Source: Streptomyces neyagawaensis
Lineage (GTDB): Bacteria; Actinomycetota; Actinomycetes; Streptomycetales; Streptomycetaceae
Assembly (NCBI RefSeq): GCF_023516595.1
Contig: NZ_JAMGBG010000067.1
Location: 1-64,000, forward strand
Direction of reading: 5' to 3'
Length of the DNA: 64,000 bases
Shown here: positions 16,454 through 26,200 of the stretch, one piece after another
Layout of the letters: every line of letters begins with the position of its first letter
How positions within the stretch are numbered: the stretch's first letter is position 1
Translations under genes and position numbers: made by a program
Notes under the pieces: generated by a model
Told to the model about the DNA's origin: nothing
Database searches by the model: none
The model's input: only the letters and a program-made list of their open reading frames with translations

Positions 16454-18294
16454 GCGGCACCGTCCTTCCGGTCCTCGTCGACGATCTCGGCGTCGACGAC
16501 GTCGTCGTCGGCCTTGGCGCCGGCGGCGGCACCCTCGGGGCCACCCGCGGCCTGCGCGGCCTGGGCGTCGGCGTACAGGGCCTGGCCGAGCTTCTGCGAC
16601 ACGGCGGCGACCTTCTCGGTGGCCGTGCGGATCTCGGCGGTGTCCTCACCCTTGAGGACGTCCTTCAGCTCGGCGACGGCGGCCTCGACCTCGGTCTTGA
16701 TCTCGCCGGGGACCTTGTCCTCGTTGTCCTTGAGGAACTTCTCCGTCTGGTAGACGAGCTGCTCGCCCTGGTTGCGGGTCTCGGCGGCCTCGCGGCGCTT
16801 CTGGTCCTCCTCCGCGTACTGCTCGGCCTCCTGGCGCATCCGGTCGACCTCGTCCTTCGGCAGCGAGGAGCCGCCGGTGACGGTCATCTTCTGCTCCTTG
16901 CCCGTGCCCAGGTCCTTGGCGGTCACGTGCATGATGCCGTTGGCGTCGATGTCGAAGGACACCTCGATCTGCGGGACGCCGCGGGGCGCCGGGGGCAGAC
17001 CGGTCAGCTCGAACATCCCGAGCTTCTTGTTGTACGCCGCGATCTCGCGCTCGCCCTGGTAGACCTGGATCTGCACGGACGGCTGGTTGTCCTCGGCCGT
17101 GGTGAAGATCTCGGACCGCTTGGTCGGGATCGTGGTGTTGCGCTCGATGAGCTTGGTCATGATGCCGCCCTTGGTCTCGATGCCGAGGGACAGCGGGGTC
17201 ACGTCGAGGAGCAGGACGTCCTTGACCTCACCCTTGAGGACACCGGCCTGGAGCGAGGCGCCGATGGCGACGACCTCGTCCGGGTTCACACCCTTGTTGG
17301 CCTCCTTGCCGCCGGTCAGCTCCTTGACGAGCTCGGCGACGGCGGGCATACGGGTGGAGCCACCGACGAGAACGACGTGGTCGATCTCGGACAGGGCGAT
17401 CCCGGCGTCCTTGATGACGTTGTGGAACGGCGTCTTGCAGCGCTCCAGCAGGTCCGCGGTCAGCTGCTGGAACTGGGCGCGGGTGAGCTTCTCGTCGAGG
17501 TGCAGGGGGCCCTCGGCGGAGGCGGTGATGTAGGGCAGGTTGATCGAGGTCTCCGTGGAGGAGGACAGCTCGATCTTCGCCTTCTCGGCGGCCTCGCGCA
17601 GACGCTGCAGCGCCATCTTGTCCTTGGCGAGGTCCACGCCGTGGCCGGCCTTGAACTGCTGCACCAGGTAGTCGACGACACGCTGGTCCCAGTCGTCACC
17701 ACCGAGGTGGTTGTCACCGTTGGTGGCCTTCACCTCGACGACGCCGTCACCGATCTCCAGCAGCGACACGTCGAAGGTGCCGCCACCGAGGTCGAAGACC
17801 AGGATGGTCTGGTCGTCCTTGTCGAGGCCGTAGGCGAGGGCGGCGGCGGTCGGCTCGTTGACGATGCGCAGCACGTTGAGACCGGCGATCTCGCCGGCTT
17901 CCTTCGTGGCCTGCCGCTCGGAGTCGTTGAAGTACGCCGGGACGGTGATGACCGCGTCCGTGACCTTCTCGCCCAGGTACGCCTCGGCGTCCCGCTTCAG
18001 CTTCTGCAGGATGAAGGCGGACATCTGCTGCGGGTTGAACGGCTTGCCGTCCAACTCGACCTTCCAGTCCGTACCCATGTGCCGCTTCACGGACCGGATC
18101 GTCCGGTCCACGTTCGTGACCGCCTGGCGCTTGGCGACCTCGCCGACCAGCACCTCACCGTTCTTCGCGAAGGCGACGACGGACGGCGTGGTCCTGGCAC
18201 CCTCGGCGTTGGTGATGACGGTGGGCTCGCCGCCCTCCAGAACGCTGACGACGGAGTTAGTCGTGCCCAGGTCGATGCCGACCGCACGTGCCAT
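16450..18294 (-). CDS. dnaK: Chaperone DnaK (Hsp70)
   Basis: 614 residues, with the ATPase domain starting MARAVGIDLGTTNSVVSVLE, phosphate loops VFDLGGGTFDVS and VGGSTRMP, substrate-binding domain LLLDVTPLSLGIETKGG and an Ala-rich C-terminal lid. The ATG at 18294 follows GGAGGAAT. The operon promoter region carries two HAIR-type sites. It folds proteins and also serves as HspR corepressor. Confidence 0.98.
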   Translation of the reverse strand: MARAVGIDLGTTNSVVSVLEGGEPTVITNAEGARTTPSVVAFAKNGEVLVGEVAKRQAVTNVDRTIRSVKRHMGTDWKVELDGKPFNPQQMSAFILQKLKRDAEAYLGEKVTDAVITVPAYFNDSERQATKEAGEIAGLNVLRIVNEPTAAALAYGLDKDDQTILVFDLGGGTFDVSLLEIGDGVVEVKATNGDNHLGGDDWDQRVVDYLVQQFKAGHGVDLAKDKMALQRLREAAEKAKIELSSSTETSINLPYITASAEGPLHLDEKLTRAQFQQLTADLLERCKTPFHNVIKDAGIALSEIDHVVLVGGSTRMPAVAELVKELTGGKEANKGVNPDEVVAIGASLQAGVLKGEVKDVLLLDVTPLSLGIETKGGIMTKLIERNTTIPTKRSEIFTTAEDNQPSVQIQVYQGEREIAAYNKKLGMFELTGLPPAPRGVPQIEVSFDIDANGIMHVTAKDLGTGKEQKMTVTGGSSLPKDEVDRMRQEAEQYAEEDQKRREAAETRNQGEQLVYQTEKFLKDNEDKVPGEIKTEVEAAVAELKDVLKGEDTAEIRTATEKVAAVSQKLGQALYADAQAAQAAGGPEGAAAGAKADDDVVDAEIVDEDRKDGAA

Positions 18295-18311
18295 TTCAAT
18301 TCCTCCAGCTG

Positions 18312-18334
18312 ACTTGAGTGGAACGGACTCAAGT
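18312..18334. promoter_or_regulatory. HAIR operator (perfect), HspR binding site
   Basis: CTTGAGT at 18313-18319, seven bases, ACTCAAG at 18327-18333; this is the exact HAIR consensus CTTGAGT-N7-ACTCAAG, flanked by a further A/T pair. It lies about 20 bases upstream of the dnaK start codon. Confidence 0.95.
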
Positions 18335-18364
18335 GTGCACGACCCTCCCCGCCGGGTCAACAGA

Positions 18365-18385
18365 CCTGAGTCGAGCCGACTCAAC
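18365..18385. promoter_or_regulatory. Second, imperfect HAIR operator
   Basis: CCTGAGT (18365-18371), seven bases, ACTCAAC (18379-18385). It keeps the TGAGT-N7-ACTCA core and lies 31 bases upstream of the perfect site, as expected for a multi-site dnaK promoter. Confidence 0.85.
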
Positions 18386-19032
18386 TTTTATCTCCCGCTT
18401 ACATGCAGGAGGCCGCTGAGCAGGGGTTTAGCGCGGCTACGACGCCGAGAACCGCACCTCGAAACGGTGAACGGAGGGACGGCCGAGGAGCATGGGGACG
18501 GTTCCGCGGCTGCCGGTCCAGGAGCGCGGCGCCGTGGCGCGGGTGATGTCCACCCCGCGCGCCCCCGAGAGCCCGGATCCCCCGACCGGCCCGTCCGCCG
18601 CCCTCTCCGCCGTCCCGCCCGCCGTCCCCTCGGCCGTGCGCCCACCCTCGCGACACACCGCCCGACGCGTCCCGCGACGGATGCACGGCCCGCACCACGG
18701 CGAACGGACGGGTGAGACGCGGCAGTTCGAGGCCGGGGCCGACGCCCCAGAGGTCGGAGGTCGGCCCGGGACGCGTCTCGCGACAGCAGCACGATTCGCC
18801 CCACGGCGAACAGACCGGTGGGGCCCGGCAGTTCGAGGACGGGGCCGACGCCGACGCCCGGGGCCGAAGGCACGGCGGAAGGGCGGCCGAGGCGGCGGAG
18901 CCGGTCACCGCGAGGCTGGTACCGGCCGCGGCCATAGCCCTGGCGAGCGACAACCCGGGCGAAGACCCTGGCCCTGGCCCTGACCATGGGCTGGACCATG
19001 GGCCTGGCCGTCGCGGAGCGGCATGGCGCAGA
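18386..19032. other. Non-coding gap with an 85-bp imperfect direct repeat
   Basis: No convincing gene. The stretch at 18664-18748 recurs imperfectly at 18770-18854, both containing CACGGCGAAC and GGCAGTTCGAGG and ending GGGGCCGACGCC. Open frames across it lack codon bias consistency and ribosome sites. It may be decayed coding DNA or a duplicated regulatory block. Confidence 0.5.
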
Positions 19033-19353
19033 TCACGATGGAGGCTCGTACGTTCGCTCGCCCCGCCCCGTAAGACGTATCCGAACGGTTCCTGCCTCCA
19101 GGTCCACGCGAAAAGGCGGATCCTCCGCCGGCCGCACGTTCTTGCGGACGCGCTCCTGCTCCATCGCCTGCCTGGCGGCCCCGGCGGCGGGGTCGACCTC
19201 CTGCACGAGCCCGGCGCCGATGGAGGACAGCTTCTTCGTCCTCCGCCAGTAGACCCAGCCCCTGCCCTCCATCCACAGCAGAAGTCGGTCCCCCACGAAC
19301 CCGGCTGCTCCCACTCCGACGACCACCCCGGCGATCAGTAAGACGATGTCCAC
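19033..19353 (-). CDS. DUF6191-type small membrane protein
   Basis: 106 residues from a GTG at 19353. One N-terminal membrane helix (IVLLIAGVVVGVGAAGFVGDRLLLWME) is followed by a cytoplasmic Arg/Glu-rich tail with GRGWVYWRRTKKLSSIGAGLV. This pattern matches the DUF6191 family of actinobacteria, whose function is unknown. Confidence 0.75.
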   Translation of the reverse strand: MDIVLLIAGVVVGVGAAGFVGDRLLLWMEGRGWVYWRRTKKLSSIGAGLVQEVDPAAGAARQAMEQERVRKNVRPAEDPPFRVDLEAGTVRIRLTGRGERTYEPPS

Positions 19354-19357
19354 GGTG

Positions 19358-20668
19358 TCACCCGCCCGCGGGCAGGGTCAGGCTTTGACATGCTCCTCGC
19401 CCTGAAGGGCGAGGATTCTGGCCTTCGCCACCGGAGACTGTGCCGCTACGCGGCACGTCTCCGGTCGGGAATCCGTGGCTTCCTGTTTCTTCGCGCTGTG
19501 CCGGGATCGCTCCCGGTCTTATCGGCGCTCCGCAGGCTGTTACCGCCAGTCCGGCGGCCGTTTTGATGTTGATCGCGGCGTTGGTGTCGCGGTCGTGGAC
19601 CGTACCGCAGGAGGTGCAGGTCCATTCCCGTACGTGCAGGGGTTTGGGTCCGTCCACGACGCCGCAGGTGGAGCAGGTCTGGGAGGTTGGTTCGAACCGG
19701 CCGATGGTGACCATCGTGCGCCCGTACCGCTGTGCTTTGTACGTGAGCATGCTGATGAACTGGGTCCATCCGGCGTCGTGCACGGACTTGGCCAGCCTGG
19801 TGCGCGCCAGTCCCGCCACCGCCAGGTCCTCCACGGCGATCCCTTGGTTCTCGCAGATCAGCTTCGTGGAGAGCTGGTGGTGGAACTCACGGCGCGCGTC
19901 AGTGACCTTGGCGTGGGCGCGGGCGACCTTCAGGCGGGCCTTCGCCCGATTCTTGGACCCTTTCTGCTTGCGGGACAGCTCCCGCTGCGCCTTCTTCAGC
20001 TTCTTCTCCGCGCGCCGCAAAAACCGCGGGGAGTCGATCTTCGTACCGTCGGACAGGACCGCGAAGTGCGTCAGGCCGAGATCGATGCCGACAGTGTGGT
20101 CGGTGTCGGGCATCCGCGCCTGGTCGGCGGCCGTGTCCCTGTCGATGACGAAGGAGGCGAAGAATCTGCCTGCCGCGTCCTTGACGACGGTGACAGAAGT
20201 GGGGGTGGCGGGCAGGGTGCGGGACCACTTGACCTTCACCGCGCCGATCTTCGGCAGGTTCAACCGGCCGCTGCCGGTGATGCTCCAGCGGGCGTTGGCG
20301 GTGAACCGGATCGACTGCCGGGCGTCCTTGCGGGACTTGAACCGGGGCGCGCCCAGTTTCGGCCCCTTCCGGGTGCCCTTGAGGGAGGCGAAGAAGTTCT
20401 TGTAGGCGACCTCCGCATCCCGCAGGGACTGCTGAAGGACGACTGCCGAGACCTCGCCCAGCCAGGCGCGCTCCGGCGTCCGTTTCGCCTCCGTGATCAG
20501 GCGTGTGGACAGCTGACCGGCCGTCGGGAACAGCTGCCCGGCCTCACGGGCGTCCTCGCGGGCACGCACGGCGTCGTTGAACACGACGCGAGCGCACCCG
20601 AACGCCCTGGCCAGCGCGGTCTGCTGAGCGGCGTTCGGGTACAACCTGAAGGCGTACCGGAGCTGCAT
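19358..20668 (-). CDS. tnpB: TnpB, RNA-guided nuclease of an IS200/IS605-type element
   Basis: 436 residues from MQLRYAFRLYPN. The N-terminal helical OrfB_IS605 domain is followed by the RuvC-like nuclease: Asp in VGIDLGLTHFAVL, Glu in IAVEDLAVAGL, a zinc ribbon (CSTCGVV with CTSCG) and the last Asp in HDRDTNAAINI. All catalytic residues are present, so it should be an active guide-RNA nuclease. No TnpA transposase lies beside it, so mobility would need help in trans. Its 3' end overlaps the element's right-end hairpin, where the guide (omega) RNA of TnpB elements is encoded. Confidence 0.92.
   Translation of the reverse strand: MQLRYAFRLYPNAAQQTALARAFGCARVVFNDAVRAREDAREAGQLFPTAGQLSTRLITEAKRTPERAWLGEVSAVVLQQSLRDAEVAYKNFFASLKGTRKGPKLGAPRFKSRKDARQSIRFTANARWSITGSGRLNLPKIGAVKVKWSRTLPATPTSVTVVKDAAGRFFASFVIDRDTAADQARMPDTDHTVGIDLGLTHFAVLSDGTKIDSPRFLRRAEKKLKKAQRELSRKQKGSKNRAKARLKVARAHAKVTDARREFHHQLSTKLICENQGIAVEDLAVAGLARTRLAKSVHDAGWTQFISMLTYKAQRYGRTMVTIGRFEPTSQTCSTCGVVDGPKPLHVREWTCTSCGTVHDRDTNAAINIKTAAGLAVTACGAPIRPGAIPAQREETGSHGFPTGDVPRSGTVSGGEGQNPRPSGRGACQSLTLPAGG
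19395..19414. repeat. Right-end hairpin of the TnpB element
   Basis: CCTCGCCC-TGAA-GGGCGAGG, perfect 8-bp stem. It is inside the tnpB 3' coding end, as in other elements of this type where the guide RNA overlaps the ORF. Confidence 0.8.
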
Positions 20669-20801
20669 GACGATCACACTAGGCACGTCGAACCCACGTC
20701 GTCACCGGGAACGGGTGAACGACCCGTCACCGTCACGAAGCAGGGTCCGGCTCCGCCGGAACGCCACCGCGACACTCCGCGTCGCGGCCACACGATTCGC
20801 T

Positions 20802-21293
20802 TCACCCCCGGCCTGAAGGCCGGAGCACTGCGAATGATCTCCGGTAGCGGAGCTTCTCCTTCGGGTGGGCGCCGAGGCGGTCGTAGAAGCGGGCGGCGCC
20901 CTCGTTCCAGGCGGGGGTCTGCCACTGGATCTCGTCGAGGCCGAGGGCACGGGCCTCGGCCGCCACCGCCTCCATGAGGAGGGCGCCGAGGCCGGAGCCC
21001 CGACTGTCGGAGCGCAGGAACAGGCAGTCCATGTGGAGGTACTCGCGGGCCTGCCAGGTGGAGATCTCGGGCGAGCAGGTGGCGTAGCCGACGACCTCGC
21101 CGCCGGGGAGTTCGGCCACCAGGCAGCGCAGCCGGGGGTTCGGGGCGTCGAAGAGGAGCGCGGTCAGGCGGGGCGCGAGGTCGGGCGGGGGCGGGGCGGC
21201 GTGCTCGTACGCGGCGTGCTCGGCGGCCAGTTCGACGACGCGCGGGATGTCCTCGGGGCGGGCGCGGCGGACGACCGGGTCGGCGTCGGTCAC
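20802..21293 (-). CDS. GNAT-family acetyltransferase, C-terminus altered by element insertion
   Basis: 163 residues, starting GTG at 21293 and overlapping the upstream stop. The acetyl-CoA site is visible as LRSDSRGSGLGALLMEAV (R/QxxGxG/A-like), followed by AWNEGAARFYDRLGAHPKEKLRYR. The last codons (AVLRPSGRG and stop) lie in the TnpB element's left end, so the native C-terminus was replaced by roughly nine element-derived residues. The core fold is intact and it may still work. Substrate unknown. Confidence 0.85.
   Translation of the reverse strand: MTDADPVVRRARPEDIPRVVELAAEHAAYEHAAPPPPDLAPRLTALLFDAPNPRLRCLVAELPGGEVVGYATCSPEISTWQAREYLHMDCLFLRSDSRGSGLGALLMEAVAAEARALGLDEIQWQTPAWNEGAARFYDRLGAHPKEKLRYRRSFAVLRPSGRG
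20808..20823. repeat. Left-end hairpin of the TnpB element
   Basis: CCGGCC-TGAA-GGCCGG, perfect 6-bp stem with the same loop as the right-end hairpin. Confidence 0.75.
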
Positions 21294-21811
21294 CGGAGGT
21301 CGCCCTCCACCGTGTCGGACCGCCAGGCCGCCAGCCGTTCGGCGATCGGGGCGGCGGAGGCCAGGACGTGGCGGGAGTAGGCGTCGCGCTCATGGGTGAG
21401 GACGGCCGCCTCCCAGACGCAGGGGGCGAGACCGGTGCGGCCGGGCCGCAGTTCCTCCGGGCGGCCGGCCGGGCCGGTGAAGATCGCCAGGTCCGACATG
21501 AACCCCTCGATCCAGGTGTGCACCAGGACGTAGTCGCCGTCGCCGCCCGCGTGCAGGATCAGCACGGCGAGCCCCAGGGACCCGCGCGCCCGGCCGAGCG
21601 CGAGGTGCGCCTCGGCGACGCGGAGCGCGGCGGCTGTGTCCGCTTCGGTGAGGATGCGGCCCGGCGCGGTGAGGCCGTAGACCTTGACGAGGTGTCCGGA
21701 GAGTTCGCGGGTGCCCAACGGGCGTACGGGGCGCGGGTGGTGCTCCTTCGCGAGGGCGAGCAGCGCGTCCGTGTCGACCGCCGCCGGCTGGTCGTGATCG
21801 TGTCCAGTCAT
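21290..21811 (-). CDS. Hypothetical protein, 173 residues
   Basis: Soluble protein starting MTGHDHDQPAAVDTDALLAL. Conserved-looking segments are LSGHLVKVYGLTAPGRILTE, GSLGLAVLILHAGGDGDYVLVHTWIEG and GLAPCVWEAAVLTHERDAYSRHVL. Its stop overlaps the GTG of the acetyltransferase, so the two are coupled. I do not recognise the family. An enzyme-like alpha/beta protein is likely. Confidence 0.75.
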   Translation of the reverse strand: MTGHDHDQPAAVDTDALLALAKEHHPRPVRPLGTRELSGHLVKVYGLTAPGRILTEADTAAALRVAEAHLALGRARGSLGLAVLILHAGGDGDYVLVHTWIEGFMSDLAIFTGPAGRPEELRPGRTGLAPCVWEAAVLTHERDAYSRHVLASAAPIAERLAAWRSDTVEGDLR

Positions 21812-21904
21812 GCACCCATCATGTGCGGCCCGGCACCGCCGAACCACGGGTTTCTCTCACCACTTTCTCTCCCCGCCGTCTCTCATTTCTCTCCCCGCCG
21901 TCTC

Positions 21905-23065
21905 TCACCACCCGGCCTGCGAACGGCGTTTGAGGGCCGCGACCCCGTCCGGCCGACGCGGCGCTCCGGCCGCCGGCCCCGCACCGGAGGCGGCCCCGGA
22001 CCGGCCGTCGGCCGCGGAGAACCGGCCGGTCGCCGGTGCCGGATGAGGCCGTCTGGGACGGGACATCGCCCGCGCGCCCTGGGCGCCCGCGGCGCCGAGC
22101 CCGTACACCCGCACCCGTGACATCCCCGCCACGACGACGACCGCCGTGCCCGCCACCCACCACACCCCGCCCGCCCTCATCCACAGCATGTGGACGGCGA
22201 CGCCGACGACGACCGACGCGACCGCGCAGGCCCCCACCACGACGGCGACGCCCACCGGGGTGAGCCCCAGTCGGCGCAGCCGGTGGGGGAGGTGGTCGGG
22301 GCCGCTCCGCCAGGGCTCGCGGCCGGCGAGCCGCCGGGAGAGCAGGACCAGTACCGCGTCGGCGGTGGCCAGCACGGTGAGCGCGAAGGGCCCGCCGATC
22401 CCCACGCCGTGCCCGGCGGCGTACGCGTACACCTGCACGACGCCGCCCGCGAGCAGGAACCCGACGAACAGCGCCCCGCACTCCCCGAGCGCCACCCGCG
22501 CGGGCGGCCAGTTCTGCATCAGGAACCCGGTGAGCCCGGCGGCGAGCACGCTGCACAGCGCGGCCAGCCCGTCGAGCACCTCGGCGGCGGCGCACACGCT
22601 CACCCCGAACGCGGTGACCACCCCGACGACCCCGAGCACCCCGTCGGGACGGCCGAGCCCCTTGAACCCGTGCACGACGAACACCATCCACGCGACGGCG
22701 CCCGCGCCGCCGAGGACACCGACCTCCTCGTACGGCACCACGAACGCGGCGGCGCAGGCGACACCCACGACGCGCGGCACCCACGGCAGCCCCCACAGAT
22801 CACCGATGAGCCCGAGCCCGCCCACGGCCGCGCCCGCCAGGAGGAGCCGCCCGGCCTCCTCGCCCAGCGGCGCGACCCCGCTCCGCTCCCCCAGCCAGGC
22901 GACACCGCCCACCCCGCAGACGAGCGCGACACCCCCCAGCAACGGCACCGGCCGCATCCGCCGCCGCTCCACGATCCCGAGCCGCTGCGCGGGCACGCGT
23001 ACGGCCGCCGTCAGCACGGCGGTGACCAGGAGGGCGGACGCGGCGGCAAGGATTCCGTACAGCAC
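21905..23065 (-). CDS. MraY/WecA-family glycosyl-1-phosphate transferase (membrane)
   Basis: 386 residues with about ten hydrophobic helices. The conserved family loops are seen: RRRMRPVPLLGGVAL near the start, VVHGFKGLGRPDGVLGVVG (related to the N-x-D-G-L-D-G loop, degenerate here), WPPARVALGECGALFVGF, and the basic loop GPDHLPHRLRRLGLT. Such enzymes transfer sugar-1-phosphate to undecaprenyl phosphate. Deviations from the D-D and NxDGxDG motifs leave activity and substrate uncertain. The C-terminal 60 residues are Ala/Gly/Arg-rich and probably cytoplasmic. Confidence 0.75.
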   Translation of the reverse strand: MLYGILAAASALLVTAVLTAAVRVPAQRLGIVERRRMRPVPLLGGVALVCGVGGVAWLGERSGVAPLGEEAGRLLLAGAAVGGLGLIGDLWGLPWVPRVVGVACAAAFVVPYEEVGVLGGAGAVAWMVFVVHGFKGLGRPDGVLGVVGVVTAFGVSVCAAAEVLDGLAALCSVLAAGLTGFLMQNWPPARVALGECGALFVGFLLAGGVVQVYAYAAGHGVGIGGPFALTVLATADAVLVLLSRRLAGREPWRSGPDHLPHRLRRLGLTPVGVAVVVGACAVASVVVGVAVHMLWMRAGGVWWVAGTAVVVVAGMSRVRVYGLGAAGAQGARAMSRPRRPHPAPATGRFSAADGRSGAASGAGPAAGAPRRPDGVAALKRRSQAGW

Positions 23066-23237
23066 GGAACCAAGTTAGGGGTGTATGTGACGATTTCATG
23101 CGAATAACACGATCGTTTTGAAACTGCACGATCGTTCCGCCCGCCGATCGGAGGTACGCAAAGCACCCCACGGGGCACACAGCCCGTGGGAGCCTGATGC
23201 GCTCGGAACAGGTCAGGGGCTCAGGGGGAGGGCTTCG

Positions 23238-26200
23238 ATGGGGGGCACCCTTCAGAACGTGCTGTTCGCGGTCGGCGGATCCGTCCTCACCGCGATCGCA
23301 TTCGCCGCGCGGCACCGGCTCACCGCCCTCGCCAGGCTCGTCCTGGACTTCGCGTACACCCGGTTGGCCGGCAGCGCCCTGCTCCGCCGGGCCGCCCTCG
23401 CCAAGTACACCCGCGCCTTGTACGCCCGCCACCGCCGCTTCGCCGTCTCCTTCCAGGTCGAGGAGGACCTGAAGAAGCTGCCGATGGAGTCCGTGTACGT
23501 GCCGCTGCGAGGCGCCCGGGCCGACGGGGCGCCCGGCGAGTTGGCCGCGGACCTGCGGGCGGAGCGGCACAGCGTGGTGCTGGGCGTGCCGGGCGCGGGC
23601 AAGACGATGCTGCTGCGGCACCAGGTGCTGATGTGGGCGAGGGAGCGGGTGCGTGGCGTGCACGCCGACGGGACGGACGGTCCGGGCGGCGAGGACGGCG
23701 CCGCCGGCACGGACGGCGCGGGTGGTCGCGGCAGGAACAGGGCGGCCCTGCGCGCGCGGAGGCCGGGACGGCGGAGGCTCGTCGCCCCCGGCGAGTCCGA
23801 GGGCATCCCGGTCCTGCTGGAGCTGCATCGCCTCAACAAAGCCCCCGAGCTCACCCTGGAACAGCACATCGTGCAGCACTTCGCGCGGCACGACTTCCCC
23901 GGGGCCGACAAGTGGGTGGCGCGCGCCCTGGAACGCGGTGACCTCGCTCTCTACTTCGACGGCCTCGACGAGGTCTCGACGGAGCTGCGGCCGCAGGTGG
24001 CGGACCGGATCGAGGAGTTCGCGTCGCGGTACGCGGCCTGCCGGATCGTCGTGACGTGCCGGATCGCGGTGTACGAGGGCTGGTTCGCCGAGTCCTTCGG
24101 CCAGACCCTGCGCGTGCGCGACTTCGACGAGCACCTCATCCGCCGTTTCCTCAACGGCTGGCCCTGGCGCACGGGCACCGCCGTGCAGACGTCGAGCACC
24201 GTCGACCAGGTCCTCGGCGCCCTCCGGGACACCCCGCAGATCATGGCCCTGGCCCGCAACCCCCTGCTCCTGACGATGATCGCGTACCTGTACGACTTCG
24301 TGTACGCGGGCACCGACCAGGTCCTGCCGCACACCCGTGCCGAGTTCTACAAGCAGGTCATCGACAGCCTGCTGATCGACCGCCGACGCCAGTCGGTGTA
24401 CCCGTTCCCACTGAAGAAGGCGGTGCTCCAGGAGATCGCGCTGGTCGCCCAGGACATCCCCTCGGGCGTCCACGACCGGTTGGCGCTGCCGCACGAAAAG
24501 GTGCTGGAGACCGTACGGGCCGTCCTCGAACGGCAGGCGCGGGACCCGGGGGCCGCCGAGAAGGTCCTGAACGAGATCGTCCACCGCAGCGGTCTGCTCC
24601 TGGCCGTGGACAACGGCGAGCGGTACCAGTTCGCCCACCTCACCCTTCAGGAGTACCTGGCGGCGGTGAAGCTGGCGGCGGACCCCACGGGTCTCCTCCG
24701 GCGATACCGCGACGACCCCGCGGCCTGGCGCGAGACGGTCCGCCTGTGGTGCGGGGTGGAACCACGCGACTGTACGGAGGTCGTCCGCACGGTCTTCACC
24801 AGGGACGCCGTCCTGGCCTTCCAATGCCTGGCAGACGCCCACACGATCGAGGACGGTCTGGCGGAGGAGACCCTGGAGCATTTCCGGAGGGTGCTGGAAG
24901 GCGAGTACGAGATCGTCGACGACGAGGTCGTCGACGCGTTCGGGCTGGTCGCGAGCGACGGGAGGAGGAGGGGACGGTCGGTCTTCGACTACCTCGTCGG
25001 GGCTGTGCGCGATGACGCGCATCAGGACCGTTTCTGCCAGGCCCGCGCCCTTGCCGCCACCAACCTCCCGAAAGCCGCCGACGCCCTCGCGGTCACGGCG
25101 GAACCGGGCAACGCGGCCTGGGCCGGTCTCCGGACCATGGGGGATCTCGCGGTGCCCGCCTTGCAGCGCATGGCGACCGACCACCCTGAAGCGGTGCGCG
25201 CCCTGTGGAGCATCCGGACCCCCAAAGCAGCGCTCGCCCTGAACCATCTGCTCTGGCGCCTGCCCCGGTCGACGGCCCTGATCTCCTGCGCCTTCCACCT
25301 GAGTGAACTGCTGAGCGTGCCGGAGATCGCCGAAGAACTGAGCAATGCGCCGGTCGGGCCGCTCGGCCAGGAAGAGCGCCTGGACTGGGTCTGGCGACCA
25401 TTCGCTCGGGGTGCCGACGACTCACTGGTCATGATCGCCGGGCGGGCGGCGGCGATCATCGACGCGGCGGTCCGCAACGCGCCCGCGCCATCGGGACTGC
25501 CGACCCCCGATCCGAGGATCACGGCTCCCCTTGTCGTCATCAACGACCGTCCATCGAACCTCGCCCTCGCTCGCACAGTGGAGGCCGGGAGTGAACTGAC
25601 GGAGTGTCTGCGTCGGCGGTCCACCGACCCCCGCAGCCTGATCCAGCACCCTGTCTCCCACGACGGACGCGTGGAGACCAGCACCCTGGCCCGGTATCTG
25701 GAGGACGAGCTCACCTCGATCAGCTCGTCGGCAATGCACCAGGTCATCACGGCTCTGGCCAGCGCAAGCCTCGCCGAGCACCGGCTGGCCCTGCTGCGCC
25801 AGCTGCCCGACCGGCTCCAGACGCGAGTCGCCCTGGCCTTGCTCAAGCAGCAGGTTTTCGCGAAACCTCAGAGCTGGGACACGCCCTCCTCCACGTCGCA
25901 AGGCCGACCCTACGACTATCGAAGAAGTGTTCACTACCGGATCATCGTGCTGTTCTGTCTCGCGCTGTCGGGCGTGGCCGCCTGGCGGGCGTGGACAGCC
26001 GTCACGGGTGAACAGCCGTGGGGCCCCGCGTGGCTGCCCGTGGCGGTCCTCGTGCAGATAGCCGTGGGATGGCTCTGCCTCATAGCGCTGGATGTCTTCA
26101 CCGACCCAGAGACCTTGTTGTTCGTCGGTCTGGCAGGCCTTCTTACGGCGACTGTCGTGATCTACGAAGATGTCCGCGGCCGTGGCTGGGAGGCGCTCCG

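Larger units (their letters stand above)
19385..20834 (-). mobile_element. TnpB-only IS200/IS605-family element (ends approximate)
   Basis: The element is bounded by two hairpins with the same TGAA loop, at 19395-19414 and 20808-20823, typical of the subterminal structures of this family. There are no terminal inverted repeats and no target duplication, also as expected. The upstream end lies within the last codons of an acetyltransferase gene. Exact ends cannot be fixed without an empty-site comparison. Confidence 0.75.

Noticed and set aside
18388..18999. 203-residue minus-strand ORF
   Set aside because: Covers the direct repeat, lacks a ribosome site and resembles no protein.
22800..25298. 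832-residue minus-strand ORF
   Set aside because: Shadow of the NACHT gene.
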